DNA from: Actinomycetes bacterium | GTDB lineage: Bacteria; Actinomycetota; Actinomycetes; Actinomycetales; Actinomycetaceae | Assembly (NCBI GenBank): GCA_023387755.1 | Contig: JAEWHO010000035.1 | Span: 1 to 18,826, forward strand | Reading direction: 5' to 3' | Length of the DNA: 18,826 bases | Made by a program: the position numbers and the translations under genes | Shown: positions 6,873 through 14,605 of the stretch, piece after piece | How positions within the stretch are numbered: the stretch's first letter is position 1 | How the letters are laid out: every line of letters starts with the position of its first letter | The notes under the pieces: generated by a model | Database searches by the model: none | The model's input: only the letters and a program-made list of their open reading frames with translations | Told to the model about the DNA's origin: nothing

Positions 6873-7379
6873 ATGAACATACCTGAAGAGCTCTTGGCCG
6901 CATACAACGATCAGATCACGCTGGAGCTTACTGCTGAGACGGTCTACCGGCAGCTAGCGATTGAACTCGATCATCTGGATCTTCCTGGTATGGCGGGTTG
7001 GATGCGCATCCAGGCTGCCGAGGAGATTACTCACGCGGACCGTTTCATCAACCATGTTCTCGATCGTGACGGTCACCCGCAGATCGGTACGATCACCGTG
7101 GATGCGCCCGCCATCGAGTCCCCCGTAGATGCCTTCAAGGCAGCGCTGGCTCATGAACAGAAGGTCTCAGAGTCGATCCGTGCGCTCTACCGGCTAGCCC
7201 GCGAACACGACGACGTAGATTCCTTCCCTCTCCTGCACGCCTTTATCGACGAGCAGATCGAGGAGGAGTCCTCAGTTTCGGAGATTATTGGCCGTATCGA
7301 TATGATCGGCGACGACGGTCCCGGCCTCCTGCGCCTCGACGCAGAGCTCGGTGCCCGCTCTCCGATCACGATGGATTAA
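6873..7379 (+). CDS. Non-haem bacterial ferritin
   Basis: A 168-residue four-helix-bundle protein that by family forms a 24-subunit cage, oxidises Fe(II) and stores iron in the cytoplasm. Ferroxidase-site residues expected from E. coli FtnA are visible: E18 (ITLELTAE), E51 and H54 (AAEEITHA), E95 (LAHEQ), then DEQIEEE with E127/Q128/E131. The segments LPGMAGW and LDRDGHP are also typical. There is no haem-binding Met as in bacterioferritin, so ferritin is preferred. It is read divergently from the peptidase gene and followed after 46 bp by a membrane-protein gene with its own SD, so the two may be cotranscribed. Confidence 0.92.
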   Translation: MNIPEELLAAYNDQITLELTAETVYRQLAIELDHLDLPGMAGWMRIQAAEEITHADRFINHVLDRDGHPQIGTITVDAPAIESPVDAFKAALAHEQKVSESIRALYRLAREHDDVDSFPLLHAFIDEQIEEESSVSEIIGRIDMIGDDGPGLLRLDAELGARSPITMD

Positions 7380-7425
7380 ATCTGACGCGTCTCACTATTC
7401 CTTAAAACACGACTTGGAGAACACG

Positions 7426-9081
7426 ATGTCGCATTCCGGTCCTCAACCCCCTCAACCCGGACCGCAGGGGCAGCCTCAGTTTGGCGGGCACCCCCAGGGT
7501 GGCCAGCAGCAGTACGGTCAGCCTCAGCCCGGCCAGCAGTATGGCAGCCCGCAATACCAGCCATCCGCAGGTGGGCAGCAGTACGGCACGCAGCACTATG
7601 GTGGGCAGCAGTACAGCGGTCCGCTCTATGGCAGCGCTCCCAACCAAACTCAGGCGCAGGTGCCGTCATTTATTACTGCGAACGCCACGGCGATTAAACA
7701 CGGTGCCATTGCCGGTGCCGCGATGTACGGCATTGCCCTAGTCACCGGCCTGCTTACCATGTTCTTGGCGTTACTCGCTAAGGACAAGCTATCTGCCGGC
7801 GAGATCTTCGCCTCCTTGGTCATCGCCGCCGGTAATGTCTTTGGTAGCGGCACTGTTAGCAGCTTTGGCACGGATAGCCATTTCACCGTGGCTACCTACA
7901 TGACCGGCGCAATTATCGTCGGGCTGGCAGTGTTCTTCATCCTCCGTAAGATCCGCCAGGGCAAAGCATTCGACAGCGCCGCCGGATTCTGGTTGGCAAC
8001 TGGTACGTCATGGGTAGTGGTCTACCTACTCCATGTGGTAGTCGGGCTGCTCGGCTCACTGGGTGCGGAGAATGTGCGCCCGGGTTACGGCTTAGCCTTC
8101 CTTACCTCCTTTATGGTGGTCCTGGCAATAATGGGGCTTTATCAAATCTTCCATGTCGAGGCCCGCGGCTTAGTGAGCATGTGGCTGCTGCGCATCCGTG
8201 AAGTTCTCCCCTACGCCTTCTACCTCATGCTCGCGCATGGCGTGATTATGCTCCTTGCGATCCTGATCGCGACGATAGTTGCGCCCAGCTACGGGATTCC
8301 GAGCGGCGGCACTGTCAAGGGCGGTGTTGTCCGCGCCGCTCTCTTTGCCCTCGGGGACCTAGTCTTGGGCGGTCCCGCTCTGGTGGTTGGTCTCCCCTTC
8401 ACTGACGAACCCATAGACTTTTCGCTCTTCAGTGTGTTCCCCACCTGGTTGACGATTATTACCGTCATCTTGGGGCTTGGGGCCGGGGTAGCCATCGCTT
8501 TGTGGATGTCCAAGAAGCTGCCTCCGGCGCCGTTCATCCGTACTGGTGTTATTGCCGGCGTTTTCTTCGTCATTGCGATCTACGCGATTATTTTCGCGCG
8601 CTTGTCTTTGGTTGGTCTTATCTCCTCCGGCCCGATCAGCCCGCTCGCCATTTTGGTGTACCCCCTATGGGGCGTGGCCATTGAGCTTATCTCTCGCTTC
8701 GCGGGCCCGATTATGTCAACCATGAAAGCAGGGGCCTCCGCCAGTGCGCCCAGCCAATTCGGCGCTCAGCAGTTTGGCGGGCAACCCGGGTACGGTCAGC
8801 AGCCACAGTTTGGCCACCAGAACGGTGCACAGCCGCAATTCGGCCAGCCGGGGCAACCCCAACCGGGTCAGCAGCGATACGGCCAACAGCCCCAATACGG
8901 CCCACAACTCCAATACGGCCAGCAACCTCAGTTCGGCAGCCAGCCTGCCGGCGGCCAGCAAACACACTTTGGCCAGCCCCAACCCGGTCGGCCCCAGGCA
9001 GGCCAGCCGCAAGGAGGCCAACCCCAACCGGGTCGGTCCCAGGCAGGGGATAATCCGCCCAACCCGTCGGCTCAGCAGTAG
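7426..9081 (+). CDS. Multi-spanning membrane protein with Q/G/Y/P-rich tails (paralogue A)
   Basis: A 551-residue protein I cannot assign to a named family. Residues 1-80 and about 436-551 are low-complexity, built of irregular QQYGQPQPG/PQFG-type repeats with almost no charged residues. Between them are about nine hydrophobic helices (roughly 92-117, 157-174, 184-211, 221-241, 264-287, 300-325, 341-361, 370-392, 402-422). Loops carry AVFFILRKIRQGKAF, LLRIREVLPY, KKLPPAPFIRTG and ELISRF, all of which recur in the next gene. ATG at 7426 is chosen because GGAG (7416-7419) precedes it by 6 nt. It follows the ferritin gene by 46 bp and ends before a strong terminator. A transport or envelope role is possible but unsupported. 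Confidence 0.85.
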   Translation: MSHSGPQPPQPGPQGQPQFGGHPQGGQQQYGQPQPGQQYGSPQYQPSAGGQQYGTQHYGGQQYSGPLYGSAPNQTQAQVPSFITANATAIKHGAIAGAAMYGIALVTGLLTMFLALLAKDKLSAGEIFASLVIAAGNVFGSGTVSSFGTDSHFTVATYMTGAIIVGLAVFFILRKIRQGKAFDSAAGFWLATGTSWVVVYLLHVVVGLLGSLGAENVRPGYGLAFLTSFMVVLAIMGLYQIFHVEARGLVSMWLLRIREVLPYAFYLMLAHGVIMLLAILIATIVAPSYGIPSGGTVKGGVVRAALFALGDLVLGGPALVVGLPFTDEPIDFSLFSVFPTWLTIITVILGLGAGVAIALWMSKKLPPAPFIRTGVIAGVFFVIAIYAIIFARLSLVGLISSGPISPLAILVYPLWGVAIELISRFAGPIMSTMKAGASASAPSQFGAQQFGGQPGYGQQPQFGHQNGAQPQFGQPGQPQPGQQRYGQQPQYGPQLQYGQQPQFGSQPAGGQQTHFGQPQPGRPQAGQPQGGQPQPGRSQAGDNPPNPSAQQ

Positions 9082-9120
9082 CGTCCGCGGCGGGCGCAGG
9101 CCTGCCGACTAGCTCGCATC

Positions 9121-9163
9121 GCGGTGGGGAGGGAGCATTTGCTCCCTCCCCACCGCCTTTTCG
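9121..9163 (+). terminator. Intrinsic terminator after paralogue A
   Basis: A perfect 16-bp GC-rich stem (9121-9136 with 9141-9156) with loop ATTT is followed by CTTTTC. It lies 39 bp after the stop codon and separates the ferritin/paralogue A unit from paralogue B. Confidence 0.9.
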
Positions 9164-9270
9164 TCGTCGGAAAAACACGCGCTCCGGGTTCCGTAGCCGC
9201 AAATTCTCGGGAGTATCAGTGATAGTCGCTAAAGTGAGAGTTAGCCAGTATCGACGAAAGGACTTTCGCC

Positions 9271-10803
9271 ATGTCCGAAGCACCTTACCCGCCCGTCCCC
9301 CCAGCGAATGGGCAGCAACCGGCTGCTAACCCGTACGCTTATGCCCCGCAGCAGCGCCGCCAACGCCCGCAGACGCCTACGACGCAGGCGGTTCGGCACG
9401 GGATCATACTGGGCGGCGTAACCTACGGCGTCGCTCTCGTTATTGCTCTCGTTATCTTCCTGATTATGTTGACGCAGACGCAGGCACCACAGGTGATGGA
9501 GGCGATGTACTTTATCTTTGGGATCGCCAACCTTGCCCTCGGTGGCGGTATCACCCTCAATGCCAGTGCTGGCGGTGTGCCGCTGGCGGTAGGTAGTTTG
9601 TCGCTATCCCTACCCTTCGTAACCGGGCTGTTGATCGTTGCTCTGGCCGTGTTTTTCCTCGTGCGCGCGCTACGTCAGGGGAAACGTTTCGAGACCACGA
9701 AAACTTTCCTGCTCACCATTGTCATTGCGGTGATTACTGCGACCGGCATCGATATCATCCTCGGTTTGGGGTTCTCCCCCAATATGAGCGCGAATCTACC
9801 CGGACCCTTAGCCAACGTCGTGAGCGGTGAGGCCCGTCTAGGCATGAGTTTCGCCGGTGTCGCGCTTTCGCTGCTGTTCGTCTATCTAATTACGGTTGGT
9901 CTCTACCAGCTCTACCGCCTCAACCCGGAAACTCCGGCTCAAGTGTGGGCTTTGCGGTCCCGGGAGGCATTGCCCGCTCTGGGATGGCTGCACACCGGTG
10001 CCTTCGTCATTTTGACCATTCTGTACTTCGTGTACACCCTGGTGAAGGGGGCACCTTTCGGCACCACCCTGGTTATTTTCCTACTGCTCGCCGGATTCTT
10101 CTTCCTAGCCGGGCCGGCACTATTGGCGGGTGCGCCACTGATCGTGCAAACGCCGCCCGAGATGCTTAGCAGCCTGTTGAAGGCGGTCTCGCTGCCCGAC
10201 GTTCCTGGTGGAACACCTCACGACGCGGACGCCCTCGCCGCTATCAGCGGTATCAGCGGCCAGCACGCCTCCAGTAAGGGCAGCATGGCAACGACCATCT
10301 ACTCGATGCTGCCTGGCTGGGCCGTCCTGGTCGTCATCTTGGCGACGCTTGGGCTGCTGGTAGCCATCGCGATGTACGTTGGTCGTTCCCTGCCCCCCGC
10401 CCCGATGACGCGCACCGCTTTGTTTGTCGGCGTCTTTACTGCTGCGGGCATGGCGGCGATGCTCTTCTGCCAGTTCGGGCTGATCGCAACCACTCCGGTT
10501 ACCGGCCGCTTCCAAATGATCGGGGTTCACCTGGGCACGAGTGCCGTCATTGCGTTCATCGGGTGGGCTTTGGCGCTGGAGTTGATTTCGCGCTACTCCC
10601 ACGAGATCGCCCATGCCGTGGAGCAAGGGGTGACGGCGAATGCGCCCGCCACCTTCCAGCAGCCGCCCGCCCCGGGTCCGAGCAGCCCTGATGTTCCCGC
10701 CCCGGGCGCCCCCGCCCCGGGTCCGAGTGCGCCAGGCACCTCCACCCAGGGCACTCCCGCACCAGGCCAGTCAGCCCCGGGATCATCGCCCCTAGGTAAC
10801 TAG
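9271..10803 (+). CDS. Multi-spanning membrane protein with Pro-rich tail (paralogue B)
   Basis: A 510-residue protein, clearly related to the preceding gene's product. Shared elements in the same order are RHG..LGG..YG.ALV (41-57), AVFFLVRALRQGKRF (126-140), TVGLYQLYR (208-216), WALRSREALP (226-235), GPALLAGAP (281-289), GRSLPPAPMTRT (371-382) and LELISRYS (436-443). About nine to ten membrane helices are expected. The N-terminal 40 residues are Pro/Gln/Ala-rich, and residues 460-510 are a Pro/Ala/Gly/Ser tail with repeated APG units rather than the QYG repeats of paralogue A. It also has an extra hydrophilic loop (about 305-340) absent from A. The start is fixed by AAAGGA at 9257-9262. Function is unknown. 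Confidence 0.85.
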   Translation: MSEAPYPPVPPANGQQPAANPYAYAPQQRRQRPQTPTTQAVRHGIILGGVTYGVALVIALVIFLIMLTQTQAPQVMEAMYFIFGIANLALGGGITLNASAGGVPLAVGSLSLSLPFVTGLLIVALAVFFLVRALRQGKRFETTKTFLLTIVIAVITATGIDIILGLGFSPNMSANLPGPLANVVSGEARLGMSFAGVALSLLFVYLITVGLYQLYRLNPETPAQVWALRSREALPALGWLHTGAFVILTILYFVYTLVKGAPFGTTLVIFLLLAGFFFLAGPALLAGAPLIVQTPPEMLSSLLKAVSLPDVPGGTPHDADALAAISGISGQHASSKGSMATTIYSMLPGWAVLVVILATLGLLVAIAMYVGRSLPPAPMTRTALFVGVFTAAGMAAMLFCQFGLIATTPVTGRFQMIGVHLGTSAVIAFIGWALALELISRYSHEIAHAVEQGVTANAPATFQQPPAPGPSSPDVPAPGAPAPGPSAPGTSTQGTPAPGQSAPGSSPLGN

Positions 10804-10816
10804 ACTGGCTACGCAT

Positions 10817-10864
10817 AACGGCTCCGGTACGAGCAGCCCTGTGCTGCTCGTACCGGAGCCGTTT
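10817..10864. terminator. Bidirectional hairpin terminator between paralogue B and dnaB
   Basis: A perfect 21-bp inverted repeat (10817-10837 with 10843-10863) with a 5-nt loop lies 13 bp after the stop of paralogue B and 12 bp beyond the stop of convergent dnaB. A short TTT follows on the plus strand. It probably serves both transcripts. Confidence 0.9.
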
Positions 10865-10875
10865 CGGCGTCGTCG

Positions 10876-12276
10876 TCAGGAGAACTCTTGCGCCATCTCC
10901 GCGAAGCGAGCCAAATGCCCCTGGAAGGCAACCGCGATCACGCCGGTGGGCCCGTTACGGTGCTTGGCGACGATAATGTCCGCCTCCCCCACGCGCGGGG
11001 AATCCTTATCGTAGACGTCCTCGCGGTGCAGCAGCATCACGACGTCGGCGTCCTGCTCCAGCGACCCAGATTCGCGCAGGTCAGACATCATCGGTTTCTT
11101 GTCGGTGCGCTGTTCCGGGCCACGGTTGAGCTGCGCTACTGCCACCACGGGCACGTCAATCTCCTTGGCCAAGAGTTTCAAGGCGCGGGAGAATTCCGAA
11201 ACTTCCTGCTGGCGGGATTCCACGCGCTTACCGGAGCTAAGGAGCTGCAGGTAGTCCACAACCACGAGTTCCAGATTGTGCTGCTGTTTGAGGCGCCGAC
11301 ATTTGGAGCGGATCTCCATCAACGACATATTGGGCGAGTCGTCGATGAAGATGGGCGCATCGGTAATGCGGGACATCGTACGGGCCAGCGCCGTCCAGGC
11401 TGCCTCCTCCATCCGGCCTTTGCGCAGGTCCTGCAAGTCCACCCCGGATTCGGCGGACAGCATACGCATCACCATTTCGGAACGGGACATTTCCAGCGAG
11501 AAAATCACCGCCGTCTTGCCGTTGCGGATCGCGGCCGCACGGCAAAAGTCCATCGACAGCGTTGATTTACCGATAGCTGGGCGGGCCGCCACAATAATCA
11601 TTTGGCCGCCGTGCAGCCCCCCGGTGAGGGAGTCGAGTTCCCGGAACCCGGTGGGTACCCCGGTCATGTCGTTGTCCGATTCGGAGGCGAGTTCGATCTC
11701 ATCGACGACGGCGGGCATGATGTCTTTGATCCGCACATAGTCCTCGGCGGTGCGACTCTCCCCCAGGGAGAAGACCTCGCTTTGGGCGCGGTTCACCATA
11801 TCAGTAGCATCCGCGTCGGTGGAGTAGCCCATCTGGGTAATGCGCGTGCCCGCATCGACAAGCGAACGCATAATTGCTTTTTCCCGCACGATTTTGGCGT
11901 AAAACTCGGTGGCCGCTGCAGTGGGAACGCTGGCACTGAGGGTGTGCAGATAGTTGGCACCGCCAATTGTGCCGAGGTCTCCGGTCTTTTCCAGAGCGTT
12001 CGCGATAGTGATGAAGTCGGCTGGTTGGCCGCGGGAATATAGGTCAGTGATGGCGTTGAAAATCGTTTGGTGTTTGGGCTCGTAGAAATCATCGGCCCGC
12101 ACCTGGCTGATAGCATCCCCAATGGCATCTTTGGATACCATCATGCCGCCCAGGACCGACCGTTCGGCCTCGTCGTTATGCGGAGGTAGCAGCGGGTCCG
12201 ATCCCCCACCGTAGGAGGAGCTATATCCACCAGAGTCCTCCGGCACCTCGTACATATCCGGGGGAACCTCGCTCAT
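10876..12276 (-). CDS. dnaB: Replicative DNA helicase DnaB
   Basis: This hexameric helicase unwinds DNA ahead of the replisome. The 466-residue protein has the N-terminal DnaB domain (about 28-130, from PPHNDEAERSVLGGMM), then the RecA-like helicase core: GVPTGFRELDSLTGGL (206-221), Walker A ARPAIGKST (231-239), SLEMS with the catalytic Glu262, Walker B LVVVDYLQLL (337-346) and arginine-finger region VAKHRNGPTG with Arg440. No intein interrupts it, although many actinobacterial dnaB genes carry one. The first 27 residues (Gly/Ser/Tyr-rich) are extra to the fold. ATG at 12276 is preferred because AAGGA (12284-12288) lies 7 nt upstream; the frame stays open to 12465 but that part covers hairpin repeats. 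Confidence 0.97.
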   Translation of the reverse strand: MSEVPPDMYEVPEDSGGYSSSYGGGSDPLLPPHNDEAERSVLGGMMVSKDAIGDAISQVRADDFYEPKHQTIFNAITDLYSRGQPADFITIANALEKTGDLGTIGGANYLHTLSASVPTAAATEFYAKIVREKAIMRSLVDAGTRITQMGYSTDADATDMVNRAQSEVFSLGESRTAEDYVRIKDIMPAVVDEIELASESDNDMTGVPTGFRELDSLTGGLHGGQMIIVAARPAIGKSTLSMDFCRAAAIRNGKTAVIFSLEMSRSEMVMRMLSAESGVDLQDLRKGRMEEAAWTALARTMSRITDAPIFIDDSPNMSLMEIRSKCRRLKQQHNLELVVVDYLQLLSSGKRVESRQQEVSEFSRALKLLAKEIDVPVVAVAQLNRGPEQRTDKKPMMSDLRESGSLEQDADVVMLLHREDVYDKDSPRVGEADIIVAKHRNGPTGVIAVAFQGHLARFAEMAQEFS

Positions 12277-12345
12277 CGCCACTTCCTTCAACCATGCCAA
12301 ATGCCACGTCCACAACCGCATATCGCTGCACGGAGTGAGCTCGCA

Positions 12346-12437
12346 CCCCCGCAGCACCGGGGATTCGTCTCCCCCACAGCGCTGGGGATTTATCCCCCCC
12401 CCGCGCAGCGGGTAACACCGTCTCCGCGCAGCAGTGG
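12346..12437. repeat. Row of short GC-rich hairpin repeats upstream of dnaB
   Basis: Imperfect units of about 23-27 bp start near 12346, 12371, 12398 and 12424. The first three each fold into a 5-bp stem: CCCCG-CAGCAC-CGGGG, CCCCA-CAGCGC-TGGGG and CCCGC-GCA-GCGGG. Units one and two share the following GGGGATT. They are contiguous, without spacers, so this is not a CRISPR array. They lie 70-160 bp upstream of the dnaB start. Confidence 0.5.
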
Positions 12438-12509
12438 TGGACCCTATCCCCAGCTTAGAGCGCACATACCACAGAAACTAACCTGCGCAGCATCGCCCCA
12501 CCCCGGACC

Positions 12510-12693
12510 TGTGGACAACTCCCAAACTTCTTGTGTACAACCTCTATGTCCCTGGTGATAACGTGTGGACGACTCGCCGCAACTATCCCCATTCCGTGGA
12601 CAAGCCTGTGTATAGCTGTGGGCATCGTTGGCGCAGCGAGGCCGTATCCTGCCGGTTTTCGCACTCATATTGCCTGGGGGTATATGTGGATAA
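12510..12693 (-). promoter_or_regulatory. Cluster of DnaA-box-like 9-mers
   Basis: All read on the minus strand: TTGTCCACA (complement of 12510-12518), TTGTACACA (12532-12540), TCGTCCACA (12564-12572), TTGTCCACG (12595-12603), CTATACACA (12607-12615), a weak ATGCCCACA (12617-12625), and TTATCCACA (12685-12693). The first equals the actinobacterial consensus and the last the E. coli consensus; three others differ by one base from TTGTCCACA. All share one orientation. The cluster suggests DnaA binding for regulation of dnaB, DnaA titration, or a replication origin. Confidence 0.7.
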
Positions 12694-12726
12694 ACTGGGT
12701 CAGCAGAGATCACAGAAAGAGGTCCC

Positions 12727-14073
12727 GTGGAAAAGCCTAACGTTCCAGCTGAGGGTCAAGGTTCGATACACCGGCAGATCCTTTCCCTTGCCATTCCGGC
12801 GCTGGGAGCGCTGGTAGCGGAACCGATTTTCACCCTGGCTGACTCCGCTATGGTGGGGCATTTAGGCACACCCGAGTTAGCCGGGCTAGCCTTGGCTTCC
12901 ACGGTTCTCCTAACCGTCGTAGGGCTCTGCATTTTCTTGGCTTACACCACCACTGCTGTCACTGCCCGCCGCGTCGGTGCCGGGGACGTCGCCGGGGGCC
13001 TGCGCCACGGTATTGACGGGCTGTGGCTCGCCGTCATTTTGGGTTTTGCCTTGGCGGTTGGGCTCGCCGGGACGGCGAGCCTCGTCGTCGTCGCCCTCGG
13101 AGCCGACGCACATACCGCCCCGCACGCGGTGGCCTACCTGCAATACTCGGCTCCGGGCCTACCCGGGATGCTGCTGGTTTTGGCGGCCACCGGGGTGCTG
13201 CGGGGCATGTTGGATACGCGCACCCCGCTGTATGTAGCCACAGCCGGCGCGGTGGTGAATGTGGGGCTTAATGCTCTGTTTATCTACGGTATGGGTATGG
13301 GGGTGGGCGGCTCCGGCCTCGGCACAGCAGTCACCCAAACCCTCATGGGTGCATATCTTACGGTCACAGTGTGGCACCACGCCCGCCGTCTGCACGTGCG
13401 CCCGGCCCTCAATCTGCGCGGGCTGTGGATTTCTTTCGTCACCGGCTTGCCGCTGCTGGTACGTACCGCCACGTTGCGCCTCGCCATTCTCGCGACCGTC
13501 TCGGTAGTAGCCGGGCTCGGGCCGGTTGCCCTGGCCGGGCATCAAATTGTGAACGCGGTGTGGGCGCTTACCGCTGATGTCCTCGACGCTCTCGCGATTG
13601 CCGCGCAGGCACTGGTCGGGCAGGGCCTAGGGGCCGGGAAAGAGGCGCAGGTGCGGCGGATTTTGCGCACCTGCCTGCGGTGGGGCGTGAGTGCCGGCGT
13701 CGTCATCGGGGTGGTGCTGGTGGCGCTGAGCTGGTGGCTCCCGTATTTCTTCACCTCGGATGTCCCCGTGCGCTCAGCCGCCACCGCGGGACTCGTGGTT
13801 ATCGGCGTGCTCATGCCGCTCGCGGGTTGGGTGTTTGTGCTTGACGGCGTCCTTATCGGGGCGGGCGATGGCCGTTACCTCGCGTTCGCGGGGCTCCTTA
13901 CTCTGGTTGTGTACCTCCCCGCGCTGGGTCTGGTGTCGGCCTTCGCCCCGGCCGGAATGTGGGGGCTGGTATGGCTGTGGGTGTCCTTCGCGGGCGTGTT
14001 CATGTTGGCGCGGGCGCTGACCACCGCCTGGCGAGCCCGGGGAAGCGCCTGGATGCGGCTCGGCGCGAGCTAG
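12727..14073 (+). CDS. MATE-family efflux protein (DinF-like)
   Basis: A 448-residue polytopic membrane protein with about 12 helices in two homologous halves, the MATE architecture for cation- or proton-driven drug and metabolite export. Typical first-half motifs are LAIPALGALVAEPIFTLADS and MVGHLGTPELAGLALAST; the second half has GLGPVALAGHQIVNAVWAL and ALVGQGLGAGKEAQVRRI. These resemble the DinF branch. It starts at GTG 12727, preceded at 4 nt by AAGAGG. In Streptomyces a MATE gene also sits beside dnaB, but here the two are divergent with DnaA-box-like sites between. The substrate is unknown. HIT follows after 34 bp. Confidence 0.93.
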   Translation: MEKPNVPAEGQGSIHRQILSLAIPALGALVAEPIFTLADSAMVGHLGTPELAGLALASTVLLTVVGLCIFLAYTTTAVTARRVGAGDVAGGLRHGIDGLWLAVILGFALAVGLAGTASLVVVALGADAHTAPHAVAYLQYSAPGLPGMLLVLAATGVLRGMLDTRTPLYVATAGAVVNVGLNALFIYGMGMGVGGSGLGTAVTQTLMGAYLTVTVWHHARRLHVRPALNLRGLWISFVTGLPLLVRTATLRLAILATVSVVAGLGPVALAGHQIVNAVWALTADVLDALAIAAQALVGQGLGAGKEAQVRRILRTCLRWGVSAGVVIGVVLVALSWWLPYFFTSDVPVRSAATAGLVVIGVLMPLAGWVFVLDGVLIGAGDGRYLAFAGLLTLVVYLPALGLVSAFAPAGMWGLVWLWVSFAGVFMLARALTTAWRARGSAWMRLGAS

Positions 14074-14095
14074 TGCCCCCGCTCCAGCTTTTTGA

Positions 14096-14101
14096 TACCG
14101 T
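14096..14101 (+). promoter_or_regulatory. -10 box of leaderless HIT gene
   Basis: TACCGT is followed by exactly 6 nt and then ATG at 14108. There is no SD in the 34-bp gap after the MATE gene, so HIT probably has its own transcript as well as any readthrough. Confidence 0.55.
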
Positions 14102-14107
14102 CACGGT

Positions 14108-14539
14108 ATGGCTACCGTGTTCACGAAAATCATTAATGGGGAGATTCCGGGCCGCTTTGTGTGGCAGGACGACGTCGTCGTCGCATTTATGGATGTGAGC
14201 CCGCAGACGGACGGACATGTTCTGGTGGTGCCGCGAGCTGAGATCGACCAGTGGACCGATCTGCCTGCCGACGTTGCCGCCCACACCTTCCGCGTTGCCT
14301 ACCTGATCGGCCAGGTGCTTCCCGCCGAGTTCAACGCTGTACGCGCCTGCGTGGCTATTGAGGGTTTCGCGGTGCCGCACACTCACGTCCACGTATTCCC
14401 GGCTAATGAGTCGGCGGATTTTGAGATCGTCAATAAGCACGGCTCCACAGATCCGGCAGATCTCGACGACGCCGCCCGCCGCATCCGCCAGGCGCTGCGC
14501 GCTGCCGGCCACGGCGAGTGCGTTCCCGATATCGACTAA
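14108..14539 (+). CDS. HIT-family nucleotide hydrolase/transferase
   Basis: A 143-residue cytoplasmic protein of the histidine-triad superfamily, which hydrolyses or transfers nucleoside phosphates using the triad His. Seen here are the N-terminal TVFTKIINGEIPGRFVWQDD (about 3-22), the strand GHVLVVPRAEI (36-46) and the triad VPHTHVHVFP, with His91, His93 and His95. This is the Hint/HIT branch rather than GalT or Ap4A phosphorylase. The family is ubiquitous and its physiological substrate in bacteria is usually unknown. It has a leaderless-type promoter and ends before a small hairpin facing the convergent MFS gene. Confidence 0.92.
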   Translation: MATVFTKIINGEIPGRFVWQDDVVVAFMDVSPQTDGHVLVVPRAEIDQWTDLPADVAAHTFRVAYLIGQVLPAEFNAVRACVAIEGFAVPHTHVHVFPANESADFEIVNKHGSTDPADLDDAARRIRQALRAAGHGECVPDID

Positions 14540-14564
14540 GCGCCGCCCGCGCAGTCGCAGCGCG

Positions 14565-14583
14565 GCCGTCACCGCCTGACGGC
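14565..14583. terminator. Possible hairpin terminator between HIT gene and MFS gene
   Basis: GCCGTCA-CCGCC-TGACGGC forms a 7-bp stem with a 5-nt loop, 25 bp after the HIT stop and 22 bp beyond the MFS stop. There is no T-tract, so this is a moderate candidate. Confidence 0.5.
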
Positions 14584-14605
14584 GGCACCCACCTTAGGCG
14601 AGTAT

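Larger units (their letters stand above)
12277..12726. other. 450-bp gene-free divergent region between dnaB and MATE gene
   Basis: I find no convincing gene here. The dnaB-proximal half (12346-12437) holds short GC-rich hairpin repeats and a run of nine C (12394-12402). The MATE-proximal half (12510-12693) holds a cluster of DnaA-box-like 9-mers. The MATE-gene SD AAGAGG is at 12717-12722. No confident -10/-35 pair stands out for either gene. Confidence 0.7.

Noticed and set aside
12346..12437. Type I-E CRISPR repeats
   Set aside because: The hairpin units are contiguous and degenerate, with no unique spacers and no cas genes.
12277..12465. 63-residue N-terminal extension of DnaB
   Set aside because: The SD AAGGA sits before the ATG at 12276, and the extension covers hairpin repeats and has no DnaB similarity.
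14000..14572. 190-codon open frame antisense to the HIT gene
   Set aside because: It mirrors the HIT and MATE coding sequence, has no family features, no SD, and is explained by high GC at third positions.
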